Assembly (NCBI GenBank): GCA_015265235.1
Contig: JABZYJ010000101.1
Location: forward strand, 1-6,987
DNA length: 6,987 bases
Origin: Selenomonas sp.
GTDB lineage: Bacteria > Bacillota > Negativicutes > Selenomonadales > Selenomonadaceae
Direction: 5' to 3'
Below, piece after piece: positions 1 to 5,214 of the stretch (position 1 is its first letter; each line of letters opens with the position of its first letter). Position numbers and translations under genes: made by a program. The notes under the pieces are model-generated. The model was not told the origin of the DNA and made no database searches. It saw nothing but the letters and a program-made list of their open reading frames with translations.

Positions 1-701
1 ATAAGGATGTCGTCGCGAGCGGGCGTTCCACAGTTTCCGCCGCTGATCGGGTCGGCAACATTACGACCGGTGCGAACTTTATCAAGAACAACTTCAAAAA
101 CACGGGAGAGATCGTCAACGATCCGGTGGGCGCTCCGGGCATGGGAGCGAACTGGAGCGACACGACGGCGGTCCCCGGCGTAACACTGAAGTTCTCCACG
201 GTTCGCCAGCAGATCGTCACGTACAGCGGCGACATGCGCTATATCTCGATGGTCAAGCAGAACGGCTCGACCGAGCCAACGGCAGATACCGTCAACAAGA
301 CGGGGCTCGACATCTTCGGGCGTGATCTCTTTGACGACAAGAACTCGGGCAATGAGCCCTCGGGCACAGCGATGGTGAACAGCATGCTGACCGTATACGC
401 GAAGACGAACGCTGCCGACCCGCACTGGCTCAGTTCGGACGGCATATCACTTGCCGACACGGCGAACCAGGTGACACTGCAGGCTCATACGGAGACGGGA
501 GCGCGTACCCAGCTCTATAAGAACATGACGGATATTCTCACCGATCATGGTGAGAATATCACGCGCGATATCACGAATGTCTCCTCGACCGATGTCGCAG
601 AGCTTGCGATGAAGATGATGCAGCAGCAGACCGTCATGAGCATGTCGCTCTCGATGGGCGCGCGCATCCTGCCGCTCTCGCTCGTGGACTATCTGCGGTA
701 G
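1..701 (+). CDS. flgL: Flagellar hook-associated protein 3 (FlgL), 3' part
   Basis: The frame is open from the left edge (first whole codon at 3) to TAG at 699-701, giving 233 visible residues with the N-terminus outside the window. FlgL forms the second junction layer between hook and filament, outside the cell, after type III flagellar export. A segment around window residues 64-75 (IVTYSGDMRYIS) resembles the FlgL 'Y-x-GD' region. The end, NVSSTDVAELAMKMMQQQTV, is the flagellin-like C-terminal D0 helix, which closes with LPLSLVDYLR. No cysteine is present. A GTG at 126 is internal and is not a start. The position just before yviE, fliW and csrA is where flgL lies in Bacillus-type clusters. 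A flagellin paralogue is the alternative, but the context and the diverged C-terminus favour FlgL. Confidence 0.9.
   Translation, partial: KDVVASGRSTVSAADRVGNITTGANFIKNNFKNTGEIVNDPVGAPGMGANWSDTTAVPGVTLKFSTVRQQIVTYSGDMRYISMVKQNGSTEPTADTVNKTGLDIFGRDLFDDKNSGNEPSGTAMVNSMLTVYAKTNAADPHWLSSDGISLADTANQVTLQAHTETGARTQLYKNMTDILTDHGENITRDITNVSSTDVAELAMKMMQQQTVMSMSLSMGARILPLSLVDYLR
531..560. repeat. Perfect 12-bp inverted repeat inside flgL
   Basis: GATATTCTCACC (531-542) and GGTGAGAATATC (549-560) are exact reverse complements separated by GATCAT. As RNA, a further G-U pair would leave a four-base loop. The repeat lies in coding sequence for DILTDHGENI, near the start of the C-terminal helix of FlgL. 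No T-tract follows it, so it is not a conventional terminator. Its function, if any, is unknown. Confidence 0.75.
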
Positions 702-740
702 GACGCCGCACGGATGATATGATGGGAAAGGATGCCCAAG

Positions 741-1325
741 ATGCCGATGCTCTACCTCAATGTGCGCCATACGCTGCCGATGATTGGGATCCAGTCGCAG
801 AAGAACACACTGGACGCCAGTATTCAACAGCCGCAGTATGACCAGGAGACGCAGAATGCGCGCTCCAATCTGTACGCGATCCAGCCAAAACTCGATATTG
901 ACAGCTATCCGAGCCGTCACAGCTACGGACACAGCAGCAATGAGGACTTCGCCGCAGACAATATGCAGCGCGGCTTCTCTGGAGTACAGGAAGGCACATC
1001 GAAGCACACACAGATGGGCTGGTCACTCGCCGAGGACGGGCCAAAGCCCGGGCGGCAGGTAGCCATCGAGCAGATTTATCGTGATATGATGAGCATCGCT
1101 GACCAGAACCGCGTGCTCGTCGCACAGGCAATCCCTGACCCTGAGGTGCATTTCACCGTCGGTGAGGTTGCCGGCGAGCCGACCGTCGGGCGCACGACGC
1201 CGCACTGGAATGTCACGAGCCGTGCGCACGTCGAGTACAACCGCGGCAATATCGAGATCTATCTGCAGCAGAAGGGCAGCATCCGCGCGTGGGTCAGCGA
1301 AGGAAAATATGATATACTTGCGTAA
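741..1325 (+). CDS. yviE: DUF6470 / YviE-like protein of unknown function
   Basis: This gene encodes a 194-residue soluble protein with no signal peptide or membrane segment. I recognise it as the DUF6470 (B. subtilis YviE) type by its location between flgL and fliW, its length and its layout. The N-terminus is a beta-type stretch (MLYLNVRHTLPMIGIQSQ) followed by repeated short beta/Pro segments (IQQPQYDQE, IQPKLDID). The C-terminus is a beta-rich region (PHWNVTSRAHVEYNRGNIEI) ending in YLQQKGSIRAWVSEGKYDIL. The function is not established. The locus suggests a filament-related or secretion-related role, which is inference. I chose ATG 741 because GGGAAAGG (724-731) sits 9 nt before it. The in-frame ATG at 732 directly abuts that sequence, so it lacks usable spacing. 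ATG 747 is a possible but poorer start. Confidence 0.78.
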   Translation: MPMLYLNVRHTLPMIGIQSQKNTLDASIQQPQYDQETQNARSNLYAIQPKLDIDSYPSRHSYGHSSNEDFAADNMQRGFSGVQEGTSKHTQMGWSLAEDGPKPGRQVAIEQIYRDMMSIADQNRVLVAQAIPDPEVHFTVGEVAGEPTVGRTTPHWNVTSRAHVEYNRGNIEIYLQQKGSIRAWVSEGKYDILA

Positions 1326-1340
1326 CAGGAGTCTCTGACG

Positions 1341-1784
1341 ATGAAGATTATGACCAGCCGTTTCGGTGAGATTGAGGTCGCTGAGGATGCCGTCATCCAC
1401 TTTGCAGCAGGCATTCCCGCGTTTGAGAAGGAGCACGAGTTCCTCATCATTCCCTATGGGGACGACAGCCCATACTCATTTCTTCAGTCGGTGAAGACAC
1501 CGGATCTTGCCTTCTTGATGGCGATGCCGCACACGTTCTTCCCGGACTATGAGGTCACGATTGACGACGATGTGGAGCGCGAGCTCGCACTCAACTCGCC
1601 GGATGATGTGCTGATCTACGCAGTGCTGACGCTCTCGGGCAGCAACATCCGCGACTTGACGGCGAATCTCATCGCCCCGATTGTCATCAATGCCAGAACC
1701 CGCAAGGGGAAACAGATCGTGCTTGACCGCAGCCCGTATACGACGAAGCATCGGCTCTTTCCGCAGGATCAGGAGGAAAAGTAA
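1341..1784 (+). CDS. fliW: Flagellar assembly factor FliW, CsrA antagonist
   Basis: The product is a 147-residue cytoplasmic beta-barrel protein, the usual length for FliW. Family-typical segments are the N-terminal TSRFGEIEVAEDAVIHFAAGIPAFE, seen here as RFGEIEV followed by GIPAFE at about residues 25-30; FFPDYEV in the middle; and the C-terminal ANLIAPIVINARTRKGKQ followed by SPYTTKHRL. In B. subtilis, FliW binds CsrA allosterically and blocks its repression of flagellin mRNA. Excess unsecreted flagellin competes for FliW, closing a homeostatic loop. A CAGGAG Shine-Dalgarno (1326-1331) precedes ATG 1341 by 9 nt. The stop codon overlaps the csrA start (TAATG), implying translational coupling and matched output of antagonist and repressor. 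Confidence 0.96.
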   Translation: MKIMTSRFGEIEVAEDAVIHFAAGIPAFEKEHEFLIIPYGDDSPYSFLQSVKTPDLAFLMAMPHTFFPDYEVTIDDDVERELALNSPDDVLIYAVLTLSGSNIRDLTANLIAPIVINARTRKGKQIVLDRSPYTTKHRLFPQDQEEK

Positions 1785-2008
1785 TGCTCGTACTCACACG
1801 GAAGCCCAGACAGCAGATCATGATCGGCGACAATATCGTCATCAACATAGTGGAGGTTCAGGGCGACAATGTGCGCATCGCCATTGATGCGCCGCGCAGC
1901 GTCAAGATCTACCGCGGTGAGATTTACCGCGCCATTCAGGAGGAGAACCAGCGTGCCGCAGCACCGCAGATGATTGATCTCGAAGCGCTGCCCACGCGTT
2001 CATCATAA
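1784..2008 (+). CDS. csrA: Carbon storage / translational regulator CsrA
   Basis: The product is a 74-residue CsrA, an RNA-binding dimer that recognises GGA in hairpin loops and over ribosome-binding sites. The start MLVLTRK, the IMIGDNIVI strand, VRIAIDAP (30-37) and YRGEIY (43-48) are diagnostic. L4 and R44, the key RNA-contact residues of the family, are both present. After the core comes IQEENQRAAA (51-60), nearly identical to the B. subtilis CsrA tail; N55, implicated there in FliW binding, is kept. This indicates a FliW-responsive CsrA rather than a gammaproteobacterial type. AGGAGG (1771-1776) lies 7 nt before ATG 1784, inside the 3' end of fliW, and the two genes overlap by one base. 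Probable mRNA targets are the leaders of flaG and flagellin in this window. Confidence 0.97.
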   Translation: MLVLTRKPRQQIMIGDNIVINIVEVQGDNVRIAIDAPRSVKIYRGEIYRAIQEENQRAAAPQMIDLEALPTRSS

Positions 2009-2033
2009 AAATATAGCAAAAACAACATGTCCC

Positions 2034-2091
2034 AAGGAAGGACAGACGGGTGCGCGGGATGCGCACACCGTAGCACATGGAGGGATGCCTT
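2034..2091 (+). promoter_or_regulatory. flaG leader: hairpin with GGA loop and ANGGA motifs over the ribosome-binding site
   Basis: The leader carries AAGGA at 2034-2038 and 2038-2042. A strong hairpin spans 2046-2071, with ACGG plus GTGCGC on the 5' side pairing with GCGCAC plus CCGT and one bulged A at 2067; its loop is GGGAT (2056-2060). ATGGA (2077-2081) and AGGGA (2081-2085) overlap the Shine-Dalgarno GGAGGG (2079-2084). The 7-mer GGGATGC occurs both at the hairpin loop (2056-2062) and at the Shine-Dalgarno (2082-2088). GGA in a loop paired with GGA over the ribosome-binding site is the architecture CsrA dimers bind. CsrA control here is inferred and has not been shown. Confidence 0.6.
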
Positions 2092-2517
2092 ATGGCTGTA
2101 GGTAGTGTTCAGGATTATATGTTGGCGGCGGTCGCTGTCAGCAGTATGCAGGACGGCGCAGGAGCGCAGCGTCCCCTGCCGGGGGACGGGAAAACCGAGG
2201 CGCCAGCGCCTCCTAATGCAGCTGCAGCGGCTGCAGAGAAGGCACGGCAGGAAGCCGATGCCGCCGCTGCCCATGAAAAGAAGAAGCCCATCAACGAGGA
2301 GCAGGCGGCGTATATTACGAAGCAGCTCAACGAGATCATGCGGCGCATCGACGTAAACCTCAATTTTCAGTATCACAAAGAGATCAACGTCATGTCGGTA
2401 CGCATGCTGGACAAGAAGACGGGCGAGCTCTTGCGCGAGATTCCGGCGGAATCGTTGGTCGAGCACATGATCAAGGTACGCGACTGGCTCGGTGCATTCC
2501 TGGACAAGACGGCGTAA
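2092..2517 (+). CDS. flaG: Flagellar protein FlaG
   Basis: This gene encodes a 141-residue FlaG-family protein. The N-terminal third is variable: a short hydrophobic start (DYMLAAVAVSSM) and then an Ala/Pro/Lys-rich linker with six consecutive alanines. The conserved FlaG domain fills roughly residues 70-141, including QLNEIMRRIDVNLNFQYHKE, the VRMLDKKTGELLREIPAE core and a final amphipathic helix. FlaG proteins affect filament length in several bacteria, but the mechanism is poorly defined. The gene stands immediately before fliD, its usual place. I chose ATG 2092 because GGAGGG (2079-2084) is 7 nt upstream. The in-frame ATG at 2077 lies partly within that Shine-Dalgarno and has no ribosome site of its own. 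The preceding leader looks like a CsrA target. Confidence 0.92.
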   Translation: MAVGSVQDYMLAAVAVSSMQDGAGAQRPLPGDGKTEAPAPPNAAAAAAEKARQEADAAAAHEKKKPINEEQAAYITKQLNEIMRRIDVNLNFQYHKEINVMSVRMLDKKTGELLREIPAESLVEHMIKVRDWLGAFLDKTA

Positions 2518-2535
2518 GGCGATAAGGAGGAAATT

Positions 2536-4179
2536 ATGGCAGGAGCAAGAGGTATCTACGGACTTTCGGGTTCGGGGATTGATGTAGAGTCACTGGTCAA
2601 GGTCGGCATGATGTCCGAGCAGAAGAAGTATGACCGCCTTTATAAGAAAGAAGTCGAGACGGAGTGGCGCAAAGAGGCCTTTGCTGACGTCTACAGCGCG
2701 GTGAATACATTCCGCAGCAGCATGTCGGATATGCGTCTGAGCTCGCGGACGAAGCCCATGACGGCGACGAGTTCGCTCTCGGATGTCGTGACGGCGACGG
2801 CGAATGCAAACGCCGGCGTGATGTCGCATACCGTGGAGGTCACGCAGGCAGCCTCGAACGCCTATCTGATGACGGCGGCGGGGCAGAAGGTGGCGCGTAC
2901 GAATACTGCGGCACCCGCAAGCGTTGCCCTGAAGGACGTTGCCTTCGCGGGCGGCACGATGCCCGCAGGCATGGCGAACGGTGATACGGCACTCAGCTTC
3001 AAGCTCTCGAACGGGACGGGCACGGCGGAGGTCAAGTTCACGGCAGAGGAGATCTTTACGAAGAACCTCACGCTCAACGATCTCGCGACGCGCATCAACA
3101 ATGCACGCTTTATCGACAGCGACGGAAAGAAGACAGCACTTAACATCACGGCAAGCTACGACGCCGTGTCCGACGCCTTCTCCATTGTGAACACGAAGTC
3201 GGGCAGCGACAACAAGGTCAGCCTTTCCGTGGATACGGGGGCAGGATCTGCGGCAGATACAACGGCTCTGCTGAACAATCTGAAGCTCGGACAGGTCAGC
3301 GGTGGGTCGATCAGCGCACCGCTTTCGTTTACGGCGGCGGGCACGACCTCTACCCTTGAAGCGGCGGGTACGAATGCAAGCGTCAAGATCGACGGCCGGA
3401 CCTATACGGATCTGCAGGAGAATAAGCTGCAGGTCAACGGCGTCACCTATACCTTTAAGAAAGCGACGCCCGCCGGCACGACGGCACAGGTGACGATCGC
3501 ACAGGATCAGGAGAAGCTCGTCGAGAACGTCAAGAAGTTCGTCGAGGACTACAATAAGCTGCTCGATGATCTCCACGGACGTTACAACAACAATAAGTAT
3601 CCGGATTACGAGGTTCTGACGAAGGATCAGGAAGCCTCGATGTCCCACGAGCAGGTGGAGAAGTGGAATGAGCGCGCCAAGTCGGGACTGCTCTACCGCG
3701 ACGGCTACCTCCGCTCGATCATCAGCGATATGCGCGATGCCGTAACCAATCGTGTCGGCTCTGCGCCGGGACGCTACAACAACCTCGCGGCAATCGGTAT
3801 TACGTCGAAGGATCAGAGCGGGCATCTGAAGCTCGACGAGAACAAGCTCCGCACGGCGATCTCAGCGGAGCCGGATGCGGTCAACCAGATCTTCTCCCAT
3901 ACGGACGACGACGACAACTATGGAGATAACGGTGTTGCAACGCGTCTCGCCGAGCGTCTCGGCAAGCGCATGGAGTCGCTCAAGAGCCACGCGGGTATGA
4001 CGGCAAACAAGTCCGACCGCAGTGAACTCGGCAAGCTCATCGAAAACTACGAGAAGCAGATGAGCGATTTCAAACAGCTCATGAGCTCCTTTGAGAATCA
4101 GCTCTACAAGAAGTACAATGCGATGGAGGAAGCCATCTCGAAGCTCTCCACGCAGTTCGGTTTCTTCTCCAGACAGTGA
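2536..4179 (+). CDS. fliD: Flagellar hook-associated protein 2, filament cap (FliD)
   Basis: The product is a 547-residue filament cap protein, exported and assembled at the filament tip, where it guides flagellin folding. The N-terminal FliD domain begins with GIYGLSGSGIDVESLVKVGM, and the 'SG-(I/L)D' signature is clear; it continues through the heptad-rich KKEVETEWRKEAFADVYSAV. HTVEVTQAASNAYLMTA (about residues 96-112) is the typical D1 entry strand. The variable middle is Ala/Thr/Gly-rich. The C-terminal FliD domain runs from about residue 320 (QEKLVENVKKFVEDYNKLLDDL) and ends in a coiled-coil helix, FENQLYKKYNAMEEAISKL. An acidic run of four Asp occurs at 457-460. No cysteine is present. 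AAGGAGG (2524-2530) precedes ATG 2536 by 5 nt, and flaG ends 18 nt upstream, so the two are probably cotranscribed. Confidence 0.96.
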   Translation: MAGARGIYGLSGSGIDVESLVKVGMMSEQKKYDRLYKKEVETEWRKEAFADVYSAVNTFRSSMSDMRLSSRTKPMTATSSLSDVVTATANANAGVMSHTVEVTQAASNAYLMTAAGQKVARTNTAAPASVALKDVAFAGGTMPAGMANGDTALSFKLSNGTGTAEVKFTAEEIFTKNLTLNDLATRINNARFIDSDGKKTALNITASYDAVSDAFSIVNTKSGSDNKVSLSVDTGAGSAADTTALLNNLKLGQVSGGSISAPLSFTAAGTTSTLEAAGTNASVKIDGRTYTDLQENKLQVNGVTYTFKKATPAGTTAQVTIAQDQEKLVENVKKFVEDYNKLLDDLHGRYNNNKYPDYEVLTKDQEASMSHEQVEKWNERAKSGLLYRDGYLRSIISDMRDAVTNRVGSAPGRYNNLAAIGITSKDQSGHLKLDENKLRTAISAEPDAVNQIFSHTDDDDNYGDNGVATRLAERLGKRMESLKSHAGMTANKSDRSELGKLIENYEKQMSDFKQLMSSFENQLYKKYNAMEEAISKLSTQFGFFSRQ

Positions 4180-4197
4180 TGCTAGGAGGATTCCCAC

Positions 4198-4614
4198 ATG
4201 GTCAACAGTGCCGCGGAGGCCTATAAGAAGCAGCAGATCATGACGGCGACGCCCGAGGCGCTGACGCTTATGCTCTACAACGGCTGTCTGAAGTTTATCA
4301 AGGAGGGTGCCGACGCGCTCGCCGAAAAGAACTATGAGGCGGCCAACACCTCGCTGCAGAAGGCACAGAACATCATCTCGGAGTTCCGCGTCACCCTTAA
4401 TATGGACTACGAGATCTCGCATCAGCTCCTGCCGCTCTACAACTATGCGTACGACCGCCTGGTCGAAGGAAATCTCGATGATAACCTCGACGCCATTAAG
4501 GAGGCAACGGACATCATCACGGAGCTCCGCGATGCGTGGGCACAGGCGATGAAGAAGGCCCGCGAGGAGAAGGGAGCGCAGCGTGCGGAAGGGAGCGGCG
4601 TCTATGCCGGATAA
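4198..4614 (+). CDS. fliS: Flagellin export chaperone FliS
   Basis: The product is a 138-residue, all-helical cytoplasmic protein. The N-terminal segment AAEAYKKQQIMTATPEALTLM, here residues 5-25, followed by LYNGCLKFI, is the FliS signature ('Y...TA-P..L..MLY-G...FI'). Further helices include an amphipathic stretch around NTSLQKAQNIISEFRVTLN and YNYAYDRLVEGNL. FliS binds the C-terminal D0 region of flagellin, prevents premature polymerisation and delivers it to the export gate. AGGAGG (4184-4189) lies 8 nt before ATG 4198, and fliD ends 18 nt upstream, which is consistent with a flaG-fliD-fliS-fliT operon. The charged C-terminal tail (KKAREEKGAQRAEGSGVYAG) looks flexible and its coding sequence overlaps the next gene. 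Confidence 0.96.
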   Translation: MVNSAAEAYKKQQIMTATPEALTLMLYNGCLKFIKEGADALAEKNYEAANTSLQKAQNIISEFRVTLNMDYEISHQLLPLYNYAYDRLVEGNLDDNLDAIKEATDIITELRDAWAQAMKKAREEKGAQRAEGSGVYAG

Positions 4615-4948
4615 GGCCTACGAAGAGGCACGTTCCCTGTGGGAGAAGTACCGCGTGCTGACGCATGAACTCATGAAGTTCATCGACGAGGAGGAGGTCG
4701 ATACCTTCCTCGATCTCGTCGACCAGCGCGGGCAGGTGATCGAAATGCTGCAGGCGCTGCCTGCTGATCCCTATCGGGGCAGTGCGGATTTTGCGGCACT
4801 CGATGCGGAGCTCCGTCCGCTCGAGATGCAGATTCAGTACAAGGCACGTGCGTGGCTGAACCGCTCGCGCCGCCGCAATGCGGCCGTGCACAGCTACGAT
4901 ACGGGCGAGGGCAGCCCTGTGGGCGGCTATCTCAACCGACGGCACTGA
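4604..4948 (+). CDS. fliT: FliT-like small flagellar chaperone
   Basis: This is a 114-residue, predicted all-helical, highly charged protein without a signal peptide or membrane segment. Helical stretches cover AYEEARSLWEKYRVLTHELM and then a second helix, EEVDTFLDLVDQRGQVIEML (about 28-47). A third covers LDAELRPLEMQIQYKARAWL, followed by a basic, flexible tail (NRSRRR... GGYLNRRH). The size, helix pattern and position directly after fliS match FliT of B. subtilis, a FliD-chaperone-type protein. Sequence similarity in this family is low, so the assignment rests mainly on position. ATG 4604 has AAGGGA (4589-4594) about 9 nt upstream and overlaps the end of fliS by 11 nt, so coupling is likely. 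GTG 4583 is an alternative start that adds seven residues. Confidence 0.65.
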   Translation: MPDKAYEEARSLWEKYRVLTHELMKFIDEEEVDTFLDLVDQRGQVIEMLQALPADPYRGSADFAALDAELRPLEMQIQYKARAWLNRSRRRNAAVHSYDTGEGSPVGGYLNRRH

Positions 4949-4985
4949 GGCGCGGGACCTCTTCTCAACGACTCTTGACAAACAA

Positions 4986-5012
4986 TCATAAAAAAAGCAA
5001 ACTTTTTTATGA
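4986..5012. repeat. AT-rich 10-bp inverted repeat upstream of the flagellin promoter
   Basis: TCATAAAAAA (4986-4995) is the exact reverse complement of TTTTTTATGA (5003-5012), with a 7-nt spacer. The stem is almost entirely A-T, so it is a poor intrinsic terminator for the fliS-fliT mRNA. It covers roughly -67 to -41 of the predicted flagellin start at about 5053. That is where an UP element, which contacts the RNA polymerase alpha subunits, would lie. Both roles are inferred. Confidence 0.55.
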
Positions 5013-5020
5013 AAGCCGCT

Positions 5021-5046
5021 TAAGTATGTCGTCGCTTTGACGATAT
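5021..5046 (+). promoter_or_regulatory. Putative sigma-28 (SigD/FliA) promoter of flagellin
   Basis: TAAG (5021-5024), then 15 nt, then ACGATAT (5040-5046) matches the flagellar sigma consensus TAAA-N15-CCGATAT with one mismatch in each element. The predicted start is about 5053, which gives a leader of roughly 160 nt. Flagellin is the classic late-class target of this sigma factor, and the gene otherwise lacks a promoter. Confidence 0.65.
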
Positions 5047-5080
5047 ATTATATGTAACAGGGTAATACGCAAGCGGTGCG

Positions 5081-5099
5081 GCTGCCATGGATGGCCAGC
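5081..5099 (+). promoter_or_regulatory. Leader hairpin 1 with AUGGAU loop, candidate CsrA site
   Basis: GCTG (5081-5084) pairs with CAGC (5096-5099) and CC (5085-5086) with GG (5093-5094), with one bulged C at 5095. This presents ATGGAT (5087-5092) as the loop, and ATGGA fits the CsrA core ANGGA. A competing perfect 6-bp stem, GGCTGC (5080-5085) with GCAGCC (5102-5107), also keeps the motif unpaired. Confidence 0.55.
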
Positions 5100-5141
5100 T
5101 AGCAGCCAACCAGGATAGACGCGTCACTTGCATATTATATA

Positions 5142-5159
5142 GCGGGCATGGATGTCCGC
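5142..5159 (+). promoter_or_regulatory. Leader hairpin 2 with AUGGAU loop, candidate CsrA site
   Basis: GCGGGC (5142-5147) pairs with GTCCGC (5154-5159), including one G-U pair, leaving ATGGAT (5148-5153) as a six-base loop. ANGGA in the loop of a short stem is the canonical high-affinity CsrA architecture. The loop is identical to that of hairpin 1, and the 8-mer CATGGATG occurs at both sites (5086-5093 and 5147-5154), 61 nt apart. Confidence 0.65.
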
Positions 5160-5174
5160 ACATAAAAGTTAAGA

Positions 5175-5191
5175 TTCCGGATCATCCGGAA
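5175..5191 (+). promoter_or_regulatory. Leader hairpin 3, just upstream of the flagellin ribosome-binding site
   Basis: TTCCGG (5175-5180) and CCGGAA (5186-5191) form a perfect 6-bp stem with loop ATCAT. The stem ends 7 nt before the AGGGAGGA Shine-Dalgarno. The only GGA triplets (5179-5181 and 5188-5190) are mostly in the stem arms, so this is probably not a CsrA loop site. It may instead insulate the ribosome-binding site from upstream structure or stabilise the mRNA. Confidence 0.5.
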
Positions 5192-5198
5192 ACACACC

Positions 5199-5206
5199 AG
5201 GGAGGA
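5199..5206 (+). promoter_or_regulatory. Flagellin Shine-Dalgarno overlapped by an ANGGA motif
   Basis: AGGGAGGA (5199-5206) lies 8 nt before ATG 5215 and is a near-ideal ribosome-binding site. Its first five bases, AGGGA, fit ANGGA, so CsrA bound here would directly block ribosomes. The site is about 50 nt downstream of the hairpin 2 loop, a spacing that one CsrA dimer could plausibly bridge. Confidence 0.7.
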
Positions 5207-5214
5207 ATTTTCAC

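Noticed and set aside
126..701. GTG at 126 as the start of the first gene
   Set aside because: The frame is open upstream to the window edge with FlgL-like sequence and there is no Shine-Dalgarno, so the gene starts outside the window.
1290..1318. TATACT (1313-1318) as a promoter for fliW-csrA
   Set aside because: The -10-like box is reasonable, but TGGGTC at the -35 position is a poor match and it lies inside the yviE coding end.
2077..2091. ATG 2077 as the flaG start
   Set aside because: It overlaps the Shine-Dalgarno that correctly serves ATG 2092.
2524..2528. AAGGA at the fliD Shine-Dalgarno as a further CsrA site
   Set aside because: ANGGA overlaps many ordinary Shine-Dalgarno sequences by chance, and there is no accompanying loop hairpin here.
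2590..3825. Minus-strand open frame opposite fliD (about 411 codons)
   Set aside because: It is an Arg/His/Cys-rich shadow translation with no ribosome-binding site or domain. The + strand is clearly FliD.
3904..3924. Four-Asp run in FliD (residues 457-460) as a calcium-binding loop
   Set aside because: Spacing does not fit the DxDxDG pattern, and FliD central regions vary freely.
4975..4980. Perfect TTGACA as a sigma-A -35 box upstream of flagellin
   Set aside because: No acceptable -10 lies 16-18 nt downstream, and the sigma-28-like elements fit better.
5113..5132. TTGCA (5128-5132) as a sigma-54 -12 element
   Set aside because: No GG occurs at the required -24 spacing.
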